Assembly (NCBI RefSeq): GCF_004519405.1
Contig: NZ_SGWI01000001.1
Span: forward strand, 1,674,001 to 1,738,000
Origin: Pseudomonas sp. BCA17
GTDB taxonomy: Bacteria; Pseudomonadota; Gammaproteobacteria; Pseudomonadales; Pseudomonadaceae
Length of the DNA stretch: 64,000 nucleotides
Direction: 5' to 3'
The translations under genes were made by a program, and so were the position numbers. Of the stretch, positions 8,865 to 18,299 are shown one piece after another. The notes under the pieces were generated by a model. That model was not told the DNA's origin. It was given only the letters and a program-made list of their open reading frames with translations, and made no database searches. The number at the start of each line of letters is the position of its first letter. Position 1 is the first letter of the stretch.

Positions 8865-10430
8865 ATGCGTAATAACCAACCCGTTACACAGCGCGAACGT
8901 ACCTTCCCCGCTCAGCAACGGTTGATCTCCACCACAGATGCCAAAGGAGTCATCACCTACTGCAACGACGCTTTCGTCGAAATCAGTGGGTTCTCCCGCG
9001 ACGAACTGCTCCGCGCTCCGCACAACCTGGTGCGTCACCCGGATGTGCCGGCTGCGGTGTTCGGGCATATGTGGTCAACGCTCAAACAAGGCTTGCCATG
9101 GATGGGCATTGTCAAGAACCGCTGCAAGACCGGCGACCATTACTGGGTTAACGCCTATGTAACGCCGATCTTCGATGGCAACCAGGTAATCGGCTACGAA
9201 TCGGTGCGCGTCAAACCCACCGCCGAGCAGATCCGCCGGGCCGAAGCGCTCTACCAACGTATCAACCAGGGCAAGTCCGCCGTGCCTCAGCGGGACAAAT
9301 GGCTGCCGGTGCTACAGGACTGGCTGCCATTTATCCTGATCAGCCAGTTGAGCTTCATGATCGGTGCGTCGCTCAACTCCCACTGGGGCTTTGCCCTGGC
9401 GGCAGGGCTGTCGGTGCCACTCGGCCTGCTGGGCCTGAGCTGGCAACAGCGCGGCCTCAAGCGCCTGATGCGCCTGGCCGAGCAGACCACGTCCGACCCG
9501 TTGATCGCGCAGATGTACACCGATAGCCGCGGCTCACAGGCGCGGTTGGAGATGTCGATCCTCAGCCAGGAAGCACGCCTGAAGACCTGCCTCACACGCC
9601 TGCAGGACACCGCCGAACACCTCAACGCCCAGGCCGCCCAGTCCAATACGCTGGCGCATAACAGCTCCAGCGGCCTGGAACGCCAACGCGTGGAAACCGA
9701 GCAGGTAGCCACCGCCGTCAACCAGATGGCGGCGACCACCCAGGAAGTGGCCAGCCATGTACAGCGCACTGCCGACGCCACCCAGGAAGCCAATCGCCTG
9801 ACCGGCCGTGGCCGCGACATCGCCGGGGAAACCCGCGAGGCGATTCAGCGCCTGTCCGTCGCGGTGGGTGAAACCGGCGTGACCGTCACCCAACTGGCCA
9901 AGGACAGCGATGAGATCGGCGGCGTGGTCGATGTGATCAAAGGCATCGCCGACCAGACCAACCTGCTGGCACTCAACGCCGCCATCGAAGCGGCCCGTGC
10001 CGGCGAGATGGGCCGTGGTTTTGCGGTAGTGGCCGACGAAGTACGCCAGTTGGCCCAACGTACCGCAGAGTCCACCGGGCAGATCCACACCTTGATCGCC
10101 AAGTTGCAGCAGACCGCCAGCGCCGCGGTACAAACCATGGACGCCGGGCACCGCCAGGCCGAAGAGGGTGTTGCACGGGTGATGGAGGCGGATCAGGCGC
10201 TGGTAGGCATCAGCGAAGCGGTGGCCCATATCACCGACATGACGACCCAGATCGCTGCCGCCACCGAGGAGCAAAGCTCGGTGGCCGAAGAGATCAGCCG
10301 CAACATCAGCACCATTGCGCTGTTGGCGGACCAGACCTCGGAGCAGGCGCTGAACTCGGCGCAGTTGAGTGAAGAGCTGACCCATACCGCCAATACCCAG
10401 TATTCGCTGGTAGAGCGCTTTAACCGGTAG
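8865..10430 (+). CDS. aer: Aerotaxis receptor Aer (PAS-domain chemoreceptor)
   Basis: The 521-residue product begins with a PAS domain (about residues 10-120; [22 protein letters not shown] near 24-45) of the type that binds FAD in Aer. A membrane anchor follows at about 155-195 ([20 protein letters not shown], then a second hydrophobic turn). The C-terminal MCP signalling domain has the hairpin [32 protein letters not shown]. There is no periplasmic sensor. Length and order match P. aeruginosa Aer, which also lies near the cbb3 genes. It senses redox state and steers cells to oxygen. A sigma-28 promoter lies just upstream. Confidence 0.93.
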   Translation: MRNNQPVTQRERTFPAQQRLISTTDAKGVITYCNDAFVEISGFSRDELLRAPHNLVRHPDVPAAVFGHMWSTLKQGLPWMGIVKNRCKTGDHYWVNAYVTPIFDGNQVIGYESVRVKPTAEQIRRAEALYQRINQGKSAVPQRDKWLPVLQDWLPFILISQLSFMIGASLNSHWGFALAAGLSVPLGLLGLSWQQRGLKRLMRLAEQTTSDPLIAQMYTDSRGSQARLEMSILSQEARLKTCLTRLQDTAEHLNAQAAQSNTLAHNSSSGLERQRVETEQVATAVNQMAATTQEVASHVQRTADATQEANRLTGRGRDIAGETREAIQRLSVAVGETGVTVTQLAKDSDEIGGVVDVIKGIADQTNLLALNAAIEAARAGEMGRGFAVVADEVRQLAQRTAESTGQIHTLIAKLQQTASAAVQTMDAGHRQAEEGVARVMEADQALVGISEAVAHITDMTTQIAAATEEQSSVAEEISRNISTIALLADQTSEQALNSAQLSEELTHTANTQYSLVERFNR

Positions 10431-10441
10431 ATCGCTATCAC

Positions 10442-10541
10442 TGTAGGAGCGAGCTTGCTCGCGAAAAACTCAAGATCGCCGCTGAGTATCAGATACCAGC
10501 GTTATCGTTGACGACTTTTCGCGAGCAAGCTCGGTCCTACA
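10442..10541. repeat. REP-type inverted repeat pair
   Basis: Two 26-base arms (10442-10467 and 10516-10541) are reverse complements with one mismatch. Their core is GAGCTTGCTCGCG. They are separated by about 48 bases. The right arm contains the last codon and TAG stop of the leftward hydrolase gene at 10537. This is a typical fluorescens-group REP doublet lying between two convergent genes. Confidence 0.85.
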
Positions 10542-11229
10542 GGCCGTCGAGAAACCTGGCGACTTGCACCGCCGCAGCCTCCAGATGCTGCGCATGAGTG
10601 AACCCGGAAGCCTTCAACGGCTTCAAATCATGATCCCCCGCCACCCGCCACATCACCTCGATGCTCGGCGATAACGCATACCCCTCGACCGCATCCCGAT
10701 TGCCCAGCGCATCGCGCTCGCCCTGCACAATCAAGGTCGCGGTCTGCAACCCCGCCAGGTGCTCGACCCGTGGTTTTTCCGGCTTGCCCACTGCATAGAA
10801 CGGATACCCCAGGCACACCAGCCCGTCTGCCTGCAACTCATCGGCCAACAAACTGGCCATGCGTCCGCCCATGGACTTGCCTCCAATCGCCAGTTTCCCA
10901 GCGACATGGCGTCGCACCTCGACATACACCTCACGCCACGCCTGCAGCAGTTTTGGTGCCGGGTTCGGTGGGCGCTTGCCGCCGTCCACCCGGCGCTGGG
11001 CCATGTAGGGAAACTCAAAGCGCAACACGTTCACGCCATGCCCGGCAAGGCGTGCAGCCATGTCGCTCATGAACGACGAGTCCATCGGTGCACCGGCGCC
11101 GTGGGCCAGGATCAGGGTCACAGGCTCACGCGCGGTAGACCCTTTTGCGGCATCCCACAACCAGCCGCGCTCCTGTACGCAGTGCGCCCATTGATCCCCG
11201 TCAATACTGGCCTTGTGCTCTTTGCCCAT
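10537..11229 (-). CDS. Alpha/beta-hydrolase-fold protein (KANL3/Tex30-like)
   Basis: The 230-residue product starts [14 protein letters not shown] at an ATG preceded by GCGAGGCAAGC. It has [13 protein letters not shown] near residue 34, the oxyanion-side HGAG motif, and the nucleophile elbow [14 protein letters not shown], with serine in G-x-S-x-G. A possible acid/histidine end is seen in [10 protein letters not shown]. The fold is clear but the substrate is not. The start of the gene overlaps a candidate ANR site for the divergent ccoN-2 operon. The stop codon is formed inside a REP arm. Confidence 0.85.
   Translation of the reverse strand: MGKEHKASIDGDQWAHCVQERGWLWDAAKGSTAREPVTLILAHGAGAPMDSSFMSDMAARLAGHGVNVLRFEFPYMAQRRVDGGKRPPNPAPKLLQAWREVYVEVRRHVAGKLAIGGKSMGGRMASLLADELQADGLVCLGYPFYAVGKPEKPRVEHLAGLQTATLIVQGERDALGNRDAVEGYALSPSIEVMWRVAGDHDLKPLKASGFTHAQHLEAAAVQVARFLDGL
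11191..11204. promoter_or_regulatory. Candidate ANR/FNR box upstream of ccoN-2
   Basis: TTGATCCCCGTCAA matches the FNR-family consensus TTGAT-N4-ATCAA at nine of ten positions. It lies 105 bases before the ccoN start, inside codons 9-13 of the divergent hydrolase gene. In P. aeruginosa the upstream cbb3 operon is ANR-controlled, which fits. A TATAAC at 11254-11259 would place the box near -68 rather than the class II position of -41.5, so the spacing is imperfect. Confidence 0.5.
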
Positions 11230-11308
11230 GCTTGCCTCGCTTTTTAGTCTGCCTATAACTCCAGCCCAAGTGCCGCACTGGCTTGGGTTGAACCGTGGAT
11301 GGGGAACC

Positions 11309-12742
11309 ATGAACACTACTTTAAGTACCGCCTATAACTACAAGGTGGTCCGCCAATTCGCCATTATGACGGTGGTGTGGGGCATCGTCGGCATGGGGCT
11401 CGGGGTTTTTCTCGCCGCCCAATTGGTCTGGCCTGCACTCAACTTCGATTTGCCCTGGACCAGCTTCGGTCGCTTGCGCCCACTGCACACCAACGCGGTG
11501 ATCTTCGCCTTCGGCGGCTGCGCACTGTTCGCCAGCTCCTTTTACTCGGTACAACGCACCTGCCAGACGCAGCTGTTCGCACCGAAAATCGCCGCGTTCT
11601 GCTTCTGGGGCTGGCAACTGGTGATTGTGCTGGCAGCCATCAGCCTGCCGCTGGGCTACACCACCTCCAAGGAATACGCCGAACTGGAATGGCCGATCGC
11701 CATTTTGATCGCCATCGTCTGGGTCGCCTACGGCGTCGTGTTCTTCGGCACGGTGATGAAGCGCAAGACCAAGCACATCTACGTCGGCAACTGGTTCTTC
11801 GGCGCATTCATCATCACCGTGGCCATCCTGCACATCGTCAACCATGCCTCGCTGCCGGTGAGCTGGACCAAGTCCTACTCGGCCTACGGCGGCGCGACAG
11901 ATGCCATGGTGCAATGGTGGTATGGGCATAACGCGGTGGGCTTTTTCCTGACCGCGGGTTTCCTCGGGATGATGTACTACTTCGTCCCCAAGCAGGCCGA
12001 ACGCCCGGTGTACTCCTATCGCTTGTCCATCGTGCACTTCTGGGCACTGATCACCCTGTATATCTGGGCCGGCCCTCACCACCTGCACTACACCGCGCTG
12101 CCGGACTGGGCGCAGTCCCTGGGCATGGTGATGTCGCTGGTGCTGCTGGCACCGAGCTGGGGCGGCATGATCAACGGCATGATGACCCTCTCGGGTGCCT
12201 GGCATAAGTTGCGCAGCGACCCGATTCTGCGCTTCCTGGTGGTCTCCCTGGCGTTCTACGGCATGTCGACCTTCGAAGGTCCGATGATGGCCATCAAGAC
12301 CGTCAACGCCCTCTCCCACTACACCGACTGGACCATCGGCCACGTACACGCCGGCGCCCTCGGTTGGGTGGCAATGATCTCCATCGGCGCGTTGTACCAC
12401 ATGATCCCGAAAGTCTTCGGCCGCGAGCAGATGTACAGCCTCGGCCTGATCAATGCGCACTTCTGGCTGGCCACCATCGGCACCGTGCTCTACATCGCCT
12501 CGATGTGGGTCAACGGCATCGCCCAGGGCCTGATGTGGCGTGCAGTCAACGAAGACGGCACCTTGACCTACTCCTTCGTCGAGACCCTGGTGGCCAGCCA
12601 CCCTGGCTTCATCGTGCGGCTGGTAGGCGGTGCGGTGTTCCTCAGCGGCATGTTGCTGATGGCTTACAACACATGGCGCACCGTGCGTTCGGCGCCCGCT
12701 GTCGAAGCCGCCGAACCTGCCACCGCCGCGCAGATGGCCTGA
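11309..12742 (+). CDS. ccoN: cbb3 cytochrome c oxidase subunit I (upstream copy)
   Basis: The 477-residue, twelve-helix catalytic subunit of the high-affinity terminal oxidase. Haem and copper ligands are visible: [10 protein letters not shown] (low-spin haem b), [11 protein letters not shown] (CuB His and the region of the active-site Tyr), [13 protein letters not shown] (two CuB His) and [12 protein letters not shown] (haem b3 region). The ATG at 11309 is chosen because [17 protein letters not shown] aligns with the second copy at 15022. It heads the first of two tandem ccoNOQP operons. By position it corresponds to P. aeruginosa ccoN-2, the low-oxygen-induced isozyme. Confidence 0.96.
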   Translation: MNTTLSTAYNYKVVRQFAIMTVVWGIVGMGLGVFLAAQLVWPALNFDLPWTSFGRLRPLHTNAVIFAFGGCALFASSFYSVQRTCQTQLFAPKIAAFCFWGWQLVIVLAAISLPLGYTTSKEYAELEWPIAILIAIVWVAYGVVFFGTVMKRKTKHIYVGNWFFGAFIITVAILHIVNHASLPVSWTKSYSAYGGATDAMVQWWYGHNAVGFFLTAGFLGMMYYFVPKQAERPVYSYRLSIVHFWALITLYIWAGPHHLHYTALPDWAQSLGMVMSLVLLAPSWGGMINGMMTLSGAWHKLRSDPILRFLVVSLAFYGMSTFEGPMMAIKTVNALSHYTDWTIGHVHAGALGWVAMISIGALYHMIPKVFGREQMYSLGLINAHFWLATIGTVLYIASMWVNGIAQGLMWRAVNEDGTLTYSFVETLVASHPGFIVRLVGGAVFLSGMLLMAYNTWRTVRSAPAVEAAEPATAAQMA

Positions 12743-12752
12743 GGAGTCAGTG

Positions 12753-13361
12753 ATGAAACACGAAACGATTGAAAAGAACGTCGGCCTGCTGATGCTGCTG
12801 ATGGTGTTCGCCGTGAGCATCGGCGGCCTGACCCAGATCGTCCCGCTGTTCTTCCAGGACGTGACCAACAAGCCGGTCGAAGGCATGAAGCCCTATACCG
12901 CGCTGCAACTGGAAGGCCGCGACATCTACATCCGCGAAGGCTGCGTACAGTGCCACTCGCAGATGATCCGCCCGTTCCGCGCCGAGACCGAGCGCTACGG
13001 TCACTACTCGGTGGCCGGTGAGAGCGTGTGGGACCATCCGTTCCTGTGGGGCTCCAAACGCACCGGGCCGGACCTGGCCCGCGTCGGTGCGCGCTACTCG
13101 GACGACTGGCACCGCGCGCATCTGTACAACCCGCGCAACGTGGTGCCGGAGTCGAAAATGCCGGCCTACCCGTGGCTGGTCACCGCCCCCGTGGACAGCA
13201 GCCACACCGAAACCAAGTTGAAAGTGATGCGCACCCTCGGCGTGCCGTACACCGACGACGACATCAGTGGCGCCGTCGCGAGCCTCAAGGGCAAGACCGA
13301 GATGGACGCGCTGGTTTCGTACCTGCAGGTGCTCGGCACTGCCATCAAGAGCAAGAGGTGA
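12753..13361 (+). CDS. ccoO: cbb3 oxidase subunit II, monohaem cytochrome c (upstream copy)
   Basis: The 202-residue product has an N-terminal membrane anchor ([17 protein letters not shown], about residues 8-24) and one haem c site, [10 protein letters not shown], near residues 63-72. It transfers electrons from CcoP to CcoN on the periplasmic side. The axial Met is probably in ESKMPAYPW. The ATG at 12753 has GAGGAG nine bases upstream. The gene follows ccoN after ten bases. It is near-identical in size to the second copy at 16464. Confidence 0.96.
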   Translation: MKHETIEKNVGLLMLLMVFAVSIGGLTQIVPLFFQDVTNKPVEGMKPYTALQLEGRDIYIREGCVQCHSQMIRPFRAETERYGHYSVAGESVWDHPFLWGSKRTGPDLARVGARYSDDWHRAHLYNPRNVVPESKMPAYPWLVTAPVDSSHTETKLKVMRTLGVPYTDDDISGAVASLKGKTEMDALVSYLQVLGTAIKSKR

Positions 13362-13364
13362 GCC

Positions 13365-13565
13365 ATGGGATTTGAATTCGATGCGGGCACCATCCGCGGC
13401 CTCGGCACACTGGTGGTCGCCATCGCCTTTATCGGCTTGTCGCTGTGGGTGTTCAACAACCGGCGCAATGCGGAATTCGAGCAGGCACGCCTGCTGCCGT
13501 TCGCCGATGAACCTTCTCCATCCGACGCTCAAGAAGAGCCTGCAACAAGGAGCACTCGGCCATGA
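13365..13565 (+). CDS. ccoQ: cbb3 oxidase small subunit CcoQ (upstream copy)
   Basis: The 66-residue single-span membrane protein has the segment [19 protein letters not shown] at about residues 11-29, then a basic [11 protein letters not shown] stretch and an acidic tail. CcoQ stabilises the core complex and is not a redox protein. It starts three bases after the ccoO stop. It overlaps ccoP by four bases (ATGA), which indicates translational coupling. Confidence 0.93.
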   Translation: MGFEFDAGTIRGLGTLVVAIAFIGLSLWVFNNRRNAEFEQARLLPFADEPSPSDAQEEPATRSTRP

Positions 13566-14509
13566 CCACCTTTTGGAGTACATGGATCTGCGTACTGACC
13601 CTCGGCAGCCTGATCGGCCTGACCTGGCTGTTGATCGGCACCCGCAAGGGCGAGACCAAGGGCAGTGTCGACCAGACGATGGGCCACGCTTTCGATGGCA
13701 TCGAGGAATACGACAACCCGCTGCCCCAGTGGTGGTTCATGCTGTTCGCCGGCACCCTGGTGTTTGCCGTCGGCTACCTGATCCTCTACCCGGGCCTGGG
13801 CAACTGGAAAGGCGTTTTGCCAGGCTATGAAGACGGCTGGACGTCAGCCAAGGAATGGGACAAGGAGATAGCCAAGGCTGACACCAAGTTCGGGCCGATC
13901 TTCGCCAAATTCGCGGCGATGCCCGTGGAAGAGGTCGCCAAAGACCCGCAAGCGCTGAAAATGGGCGGCCGCCTGTTCGCATCCAACTGCGCGGTGTGCC
14001 ACGGCTCGGATGCCAAGGGCGCCTATGGCTTCCCGAACCTGGCGGACAACATCTGGCGCTGGGGCGGTTCAGCCGAGGCGATCAAGACCACGATCCTGAA
14101 CGGTCGCCACGCGGCGATGCCGGCCTGGGGTGAGATATTGGGCGAAGACGGTGTGAAAAACGTCGCCGCCTATGTGCGTCACGACTTGGCCAAGCTGCCA
14201 TTGCCGGCCGACAGCACTGCCGACCTGGCCGCCGGCCAAGCGGCATTCAACACCACGTGCGTGGCTTGCCACGGCCCGCAAGGCCACGGCATGGAAGCCA
14301 TGGGCGCGCCGAACCTGACCGAGCCCGCCGGGTTTATCTACGGCACCAGCCTGGCGCAACTGCAGCAGACCATCCGCCACGGCCGCCAAGGCCAGATGCC
14401 GGCACAGGACGTATTGCAAGGTAATGACAAGGTGCATCTGCTGGCAGCCTATGTGTATAGCTTGTCCCACACCGCTGATGGCGCAACGCCAAACGGCCAA
14501 ACGGAGTAA
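13562..14509 (+). CDS. ccoP: cbb3 oxidase subunit III, dihaem cytochrome c (upstream copy)
   Basis: The 315-residue product begins with two hydrophobic segments (about residues 6-26 and 56-76), the fold seen in gamma-proteobacterial CcoP. Two haem c motifs follow: NCAVCHGSD near 142 and TCVACHGPQ near 233. It accepts electrons from soluble cytochromes c and passes them to CcoO. It is ten residues shorter than the second copy; the difference falls mostly in the linker after LPGYE. A REP doublet follows 40 bases after the stop. Confidence 0.96.
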   Translation: MTTFWSTWICVLTLGSLIGLTWLLIGTRKGETKGSVDQTMGHAFDGIEEYDNPLPQWWFMLFAGTLVFAVGYLILYPGLGNWKGVLPGYEDGWTSAKEWDKEIAKADTKFGPIFAKFAAMPVEEVAKDPQALKMGGRLFASNCAVCHGSDAKGAYGFPNLADNIWRWGGSAEAIKTTILNGRHAAMPAWGEILGEDGVKNVAAYVRHDLAKLPLPADSTADLAAGQAAFNTTCVACHGPQGHGMEAMGAPNLTEPAGFIYGTSLAQLQQTIRHGRQGQMPAQDVLQGNDKVHLLAAYVYSLSHTADGATPNGQTE

Positions 14510-14548
14510 CCCCTGACTGCCGCCTCGGCCTGGGGCGGCAGATTTACC

Positions 14549-14644
14549 TGTGGCGAGGGAGCTTGCTCCCGTGCGACAGCGAAGCGGGAGCCGGCTTTTT
14601 TGGAGCTGCTTCGCAGCCCAGCGGGAGCAAGCTCCCTCGCCACA
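14549..14644. repeat. REP-type inverted repeat pair
   Basis: Two perfect 23-base arms at 14549-14571 and 14622-14644 share the core GAGGGAGCTTGCTCCC. About 50 bases separate them, including CGAAGCGGGAGCCGG and CTGCTTCGCAGCCC, which can also pair. The outer edge of the right arm runs directly into a CAA microsatellite. Confidence 0.88.
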
Positions 14645-14675
14645 ACAACAACAACAACAACAACAACAACAGCAA
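14643..14675. repeat. (CAA)n trinucleotide tract
   Basis: Nine uninterrupted CAA units are followed by CAG and one more CAA. Such a long perfect triplet tract is rare in a high-GC Pseudomonas chromosome. It begins at the last bases of a REP arm, 350 bases upstream of the second ccoN. In the forward frame it would encode a poly-Asn run, but no gene is supported there. Confidence 0.95.
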
Positions 14676-14937
14676 CTTCCCTCGTCACAGGTTCATCGTC
14701 ATTCTTGACCAAGCCACGCGACCAAGTGTCACACCCTTCCACACACCAACTTTCCCCTCCTGCCATTCGGGTCTACGCTTGCTTGCACAGCGGACTGATC
14801 CTGGCGTACGCAACGGGTACCGTCGCGACCCTGAAATTTTCTTGTCCACTCGATCAGCTTTCCAATTCGGATTTTGTCCTTACGCAAAACATGGAAAGGG
14901 CGCAGAATCTGGCGTGGAACGCATTGATACAGGTCAG

Positions 14938-14954
14938 TCATTGCGTTGCAATGA
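14938..14954. promoter_or_regulatory. Palindrome upstream of ccoN-1
   Basis: TCATTGC-GTT-GCAATGA is a perfect inverted repeat with seven-base arms. It lies about 40-50 bases before a TATAAA at 14991-14996 and 68 bases before the start codon. The position suits an activator or repressor site. It does not match the ANR consensus. The binding protein is unknown. Confidence 0.45.
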
Positions 14955-15021
14955 CCCCTCGCTTTCTACATACTTGCGGCCGATTTTACCTATAAAAAAA
15001 CCTAAACCGTGGAACCTTAGA

Positions 15022-16464
15022 ATGAGCACAGCAATCAGTCCGACTGCTTATAACTATAAGGTAGTCCGCCAGTTCGCCATCATGACGGTGGTCTGGGGGA
15101 TCCTTGGCATGGGGCTCGGGGTGTTCATCGCCTCGCAACTGGTTTGGCCGCAATTGAATTTCGGCTTGCCATGGACGACCTTCGGCCGTCTGCGCCCGCT
15201 GCACACCAATCTGGTGATTTTCGCCTTCGGCGGATGTGCATTGTTTGCCACCTCCTACTATGTCGTGCAGCGAACCTGCCAGACGCGACTGATCTCCGAC
15301 GGCCTCGCCGCATTCACCTTCTGGGGCTGGCAAGCCGTGATCCTCGGCGCCATCATCACCCTGCCCCTGGGCTACACCACCACCAAGGAATACGCCGAGC
15401 TGGAATGGCCGATCGCCATTTTGCTCGCGATTGTGTGGGTGACCTACGCCGTGGTGTTTTTCGGCACCATCGTCAAGCGCAAGACCAAGCACATCTATGT
15501 GGGTAACTGGTTCTACGGCGCGTTCATCCTGGTGACGGCGATGCTGCACATCGTCAACCACGCCTCCTTGCCGGTGAGCTGGTTCAAATCCTACTCGGCC
15601 TACGCCGGGGCGACGGACGCGATGATCCAGTGGTGGTACGGCCACAATGCCGTGGGCTTCTTCCTCACCACCGGCTTCCTGGGGATGATGTACTACTTCG
15701 TGCCCAAGCAGGCCGAACGGCCGATCTACTCCTATCGCCTGTCCATCGTGCACTTCTGGGCACTGATCACCCTGTACATCTGGGCCGGTCCTCACCACCT
15801 GCACTACACCGCGCTGCCGGACTGGGCGCAGTCGCTGGGTATGGCGATGTCGATCATCCTGCTGGCCCCCAGCTGGGGCGGTATGATCAACGGCATGATG
15901 ACCCTGTCGGGCGCCTGGCATAAATTGCGCACCGACCCGATCCTGCGCTTCCTCGTGGTCTCCCTGGCGTTCTACGGCATGTCGACCTTCGAAGGTCCGA
16001 TGATGGCCATCAAGACCGTCAACTCGCTGTCCCACTACACCGACTGGACTATCGGCCACGTACACGCCGGCGCCCTGGGCTGGGTTGCGATGATCTCCAT
16101 CGGCGCGCTTTACCACATGATCCCCAAACTGTTCGGCCGTGCGCAGATGCACAGCGTCGGGCTGATCAATGCGCACTTCTGGCTGGCCACCATCGGCACC
16201 GTGCTCTACATCGCCTCAATGTGGGTCAACGGTATTACCCAGGGCTTGATGTGGCGTGCGATCAACGATGACGGCACCCTCACCTACTCCTTCGTCGAAG
16301 CGTTGCAAGCCAGTCATCCGGGCTACATCGTCCGCGCCCTGGGCGGAGCGTTCTTTGCCAGCGGCATGTTCCTCATGGCCTACAACGTCTGGCGCACCGT
16401 GCGTGCCGCCGACCCTGCAGAAGCCGAAGCCGCCGCCAAGATCGCCGTTGTGGGAGCCCACTGA
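15022..16464 (+). CDS. ccoN: cbb3 cytochrome c oxidase subunit I (downstream copy)
   Basis: The 480-residue catalytic subunit starts [18 protein letters not shown]. It is very similar to the copy at 11309 and has the same haem and CuB ligand motifs ([39 protein letters not shown]). Translation from the 14563 frame start would add 153 residues read from repeats, so the ATG at 15022 is preferred. Its place next to ccoG matches P. aeruginosa ccoN-1, the isozyme that is expressed even at high oxygen. Its TGA overlaps the ccoO ATG. Confidence 0.96.
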   Translation: MSTAISPTAYNYKVVRQFAIMTVVWGILGMGLGVFIASQLVWPQLNFGLPWTTFGRLRPLHTNLVIFAFGGCALFATSYYVVQRTCQTRLISDGLAAFTFWGWQAVILGAIITLPLGYTTTKEYAELEWPIAILLAIVWVTYAVVFFGTIVKRKTKHIYVGNWFYGAFILVTAMLHIVNHASLPVSWFKSYSAYAGATDAMIQWWYGHNAVGFFLTTGFLGMMYYFVPKQAERPIYSYRLSIVHFWALITLYIWAGPHHLHYTALPDWAQSLGMAMSIILLAPSWGGMINGMMTLSGAWHKLRTDPILRFLVVSLAFYGMSTFEGPMMAIKTVNSLSHYTDWTIGHVHAGALGWVAMISIGALYHMIPKLFGRAQMHSVGLINAHFWLATIGTVLYIASMWVNGITQGLMWRAINDDGTLTYSFVEALQASHPGYIVRALGGAFFASGMFLMAYNVWRTVRAADPAEAEAAAKIAVVGAH

Positions 16465-17072
16465 TGAAGCACGAAGTAGTCGAGAAGAATATCGGCCTGC
16501 TGGCCTTCTTCATGGTCATCGCCGTGAGCATCGGCGGCCTGACCCAGATCGTTCCGCTGTTCTTCCAGGACGTGACCAACAAGCCGGTCGAAGGCATGAA
16601 GCCGCGCACCGCCCTTGAACTGGAAGGCCGCGACGTCTACATCGCCAACGGTTGTGTCGGCTGCCACTCGCAGATGATCCGTCCGTTCCGTGCCGAAACC
16701 GAACGCTACGGCCATTACTCGGTCGCCGGCGAAAGCGTATGGGACCACCCGTTCCTGTGGGGTTCCAAGCGTACCGGCCCGGACCTGGCCCGTGTCGGCG
16801 GTCGTTACTCCGATGACTGGCAGCGCGCGCATTTGTACAACCCGCGCAACGTGGTGCCTGAGTCGAAAATGCCGGCGTATCCGTTCCTCGTGGAAAACAA
16901 GCTCGACGGCAAGGACACCGCGAAGAAGATGGAAGTCTTGCGCACCCTGGGCGTGCCCTACACCGATGAAGACATCGCCGGTGCCGCCGCCGCCGTGAAG
17001 GGCAAGACCGAAATGGACGCATTGGTGGCCTACCTGCAAGGCCTTGGCACCATCATCAAAAGCAAACGGTGA
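16464..17072 (+). CDS. ccoO: cbb3 oxidase subunit II, monohaem cytochrome c (downstream copy)
   Basis: The 202-residue product has an N-terminal membrane anchor ([17 protein letters not shown]) and a single haem c motif [10 protein letters not shown] near residues 63-72. The first copy has Q in place of G inside the CxxCH motif. It starts by one-base overlap with the ccoN stop (TGATG), so the two are translationally coupled. The C-terminus [14 protein letters not shown] aligns with the first copy. Confidence 0.96.
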   Translation: MKHEVVEKNIGLLAFFMVIAVSIGGLTQIVPLFFQDVTNKPVEGMKPRTALELEGRDVYIANGCVGCHSQMIRPFRAETERYGHYSVAGESVWDHPFLWGSKRTGPDLARVGGRYSDDWQRAHLYNPRNVVPESKMPAYPFLVENKLDGKDTAKKMEVLRTLGVPYTDEDIAGAAAAVKGKTEMDALVAYLQGLGTIIKSKR

Positions 17073-17077
17073 TCTTC

Positions 17078-17263
17078 ATGGATATCGGGATGATTCGTGG
17101 CCTGGGCACCGTTGTGGTGATGGTGGCCTTTGTCGGCCTGGCGTTGTGGGTGTTCAGCCCCAAGCGCAAGTCGGAGTTTGAAGACGCGACCTTGCTGCCC
17201 TTTGCGGATGATCCCGAAGCCATCAAGCACGTCGAGCAAGCTTCTAGGAGTAACAAAGAATGA
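17078..17263 (+). CDS. ccoQ: cbb3 oxidase small subunit CcoQ (downstream copy)
   Basis: The 61-residue protein [28 protein letters not shown] has one membrane span and a charged tail. The ATG at 17078 is chosen; a GTG at 17069 overlapping the ccoO stop would add three residues. The last codons overlap the ATG of ccoP by four bases. It is five residues shorter than the copy at 13365. Confidence 0.9.
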   Translation: MDIGMIRGLGTVVVMVAFVGLALWVFSPKRKSEFEDATLLPFADDPEAIKHVEQASRSNKE

Positions 17264-18237
17264 CTACGTTCTGGAGTCTGTACGTCACAGTCCTCAGTCT
17301 GGGTACCATCTTCGCCCTGACCTGGCTGCTGCTGTCCACCCGCCGGGGCCAGCGCGCCGAGCAGACCGACGAGACGGTCGGCCACTCGTTCGACGGCATC
17401 GAGGAATATGACAACCCGCTGCCGAAATGGTGGTTCATGTTGTTTGTCGGCACCATCGTCTTCGCCCTCGGCTACCTCGCGCTCTACCCTGGCCTGGGCA
17501 ATTGGAAGGGCCTGCTGCCGGGCTACAACTACCTCGACACTGACAAGCAAACCCCGTTCGCCAACGGCCAGACCGGCTGGACCGGCGTGCACGAATGGGA
17601 AAAGGAAATGGCCAAGTCGGACGCCAAGTTCGGGCCGATCTTCGCCAAGTTCGCCGCGATGCCGATTGAAGAAGTGGCCAAGGATCCGCAGGCCTTGAAG
17701 ATGGGGGGCCGACTGTTTGCCTCCAACTGCTCGGTGTGCCACGGTTCCGACGCCAAGGGCGCCTACGGCTTTCCCAACCTGACCGACGCCGACTGGCGCT
17801 GGGGGGGCGAACCGGCCACCATCAAGGAAACCATCATGAAAGGCCGCCATGCGGTGATGCCGGCCTGGGCCGAAGTCATCGGCGAACAAGGCGTGGCCGA
17901 CGTGGCAGGCTTTGTGGTGACCAACCTCGACGGCCGCAAGTTGCCCGAAGGTGCCAAGGCCGACGTGGCCAACGGCGCGAAACTTTTCGCTGCCAACTGC
18001 GTGGCCTGCCATGGTCCTGCCGGTAAAGGCACCCCAGCGATGGGCGCACCCGACCTGACTCACCCGGGCGCATTCATCTACGGCTCAAGCTTCGCCCAAC
18101 TGCAGCAGACCATCCGTTATGGCCGCCAGGGCCAGATGCCAGCGCAGGAGTTGCTGCAAGGCAATGACAAGGTGCACTTGTTGGCGGCGTATGTTTACAG
18201 CTTGTCCCATGGGGATAAAGAGGCAGGCGCGGAATAA
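17260..18237 (+). CDS. ccoP: cbb3 oxidase subunit III, dihaem cytochrome c (downstream copy)
   Basis: The 325-residue product has two N-terminal membrane segments and two haem c motifs, NCSVCHGSD near residue 152 and NCVACHGPA near 244. Compared with the first copy it has a longer loop after LPGYN ([14 protein letters not shown]). It ends the second operon; a strong terminator hairpin follows within 12 bases. The assembly genes ccoGHIS do not follow directly, because two unrelated genes intervene on the other strand. Confidence 0.96.
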   Translation: MTTFWSLYVTVLSLGTIFALTWLLLSTRRGQRAEQTDETVGHSFDGIEEYDNPLPKWWFMLFVGTIVFALGYLALYPGLGNWKGLLPGYNYLDTDKQTPFANGQTGWTGVHEWEKEMAKSDAKFGPIFAKFAAMPIEEVAKDPQALKMGGRLFASNCSVCHGSDAKGAYGFPNLTDADWRWGGEPATIKETIMKGRHAVMPAWAEVIGEQGVADVAGFVVTNLDGRKLPEGAKADVANGAKLFAANCVACHGPAGKGTPAMGAPDLTHPGAFIYGSSFAQLQQTIRYGRQGQMPAQELLQGNDKVHLLAAYVYSLSHGDKEAGAE

Positions 18238-18248
18238 GCCAGCCGTAT

Positions 18249-18286
18249 GAAAAAGCCCCACGCAGTCACGCTGCGCGGGGCTTTTA
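18249..18286. terminator. Rho-independent terminator after ccoP-1
   Basis: A hairpin with arms AAAAAGCCCC-CGCAG and CTGCG-CGGGGCTTTT has A and T runs on both outer sides. It can therefore stop transcription from ccoP (plus strand) and from the convergent gene at 18300-18737 (minus strand). Confidence 0.85.
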
Positions 18287-18299
18287 TACGGCACCTTGG

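Larger units (their letters stand above)
14510..15021. other. 512-base intergenic region between the two cbb3 operons
   Basis: It contains, in order, a REP doublet (14549-14644), a CAA trinucleotide tract (14643-14675), an unstructured stretch, a palindrome TCATTGC-GTT-GCAATGA (14938-14954) and a TATAAA near 14991 just before ccoN-1. An open frame runs through it from 14563 into ccoN, but the repeats show it is not coding. This is the promoter region of the second oxidase operon. Confidence 0.75.

Noticed and set aside
11321..12886. 521-codon minus-strand frame with many His, Gln and Asp
   Set aside because: It mirrors ccoN-2 on the opposite strand; the composition is that of a reverse-complement shadow, and the ccoN ligands are clearly on the plus strand.
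14922..14939. TTGATACAGGTCAG as an ANR box for ccoN-1
   Set aside because: The second half site matches only three of five positions and the spacing to the start does not help; it is weaker than chance expectation over a promoter region.
14563..15021. N-terminal extension of ccoN-1 with a poly-Asn run
   Set aside because: It reads through a REP doublet and a CAA tract; the first ccoN copy begins at the equivalent of 15022.
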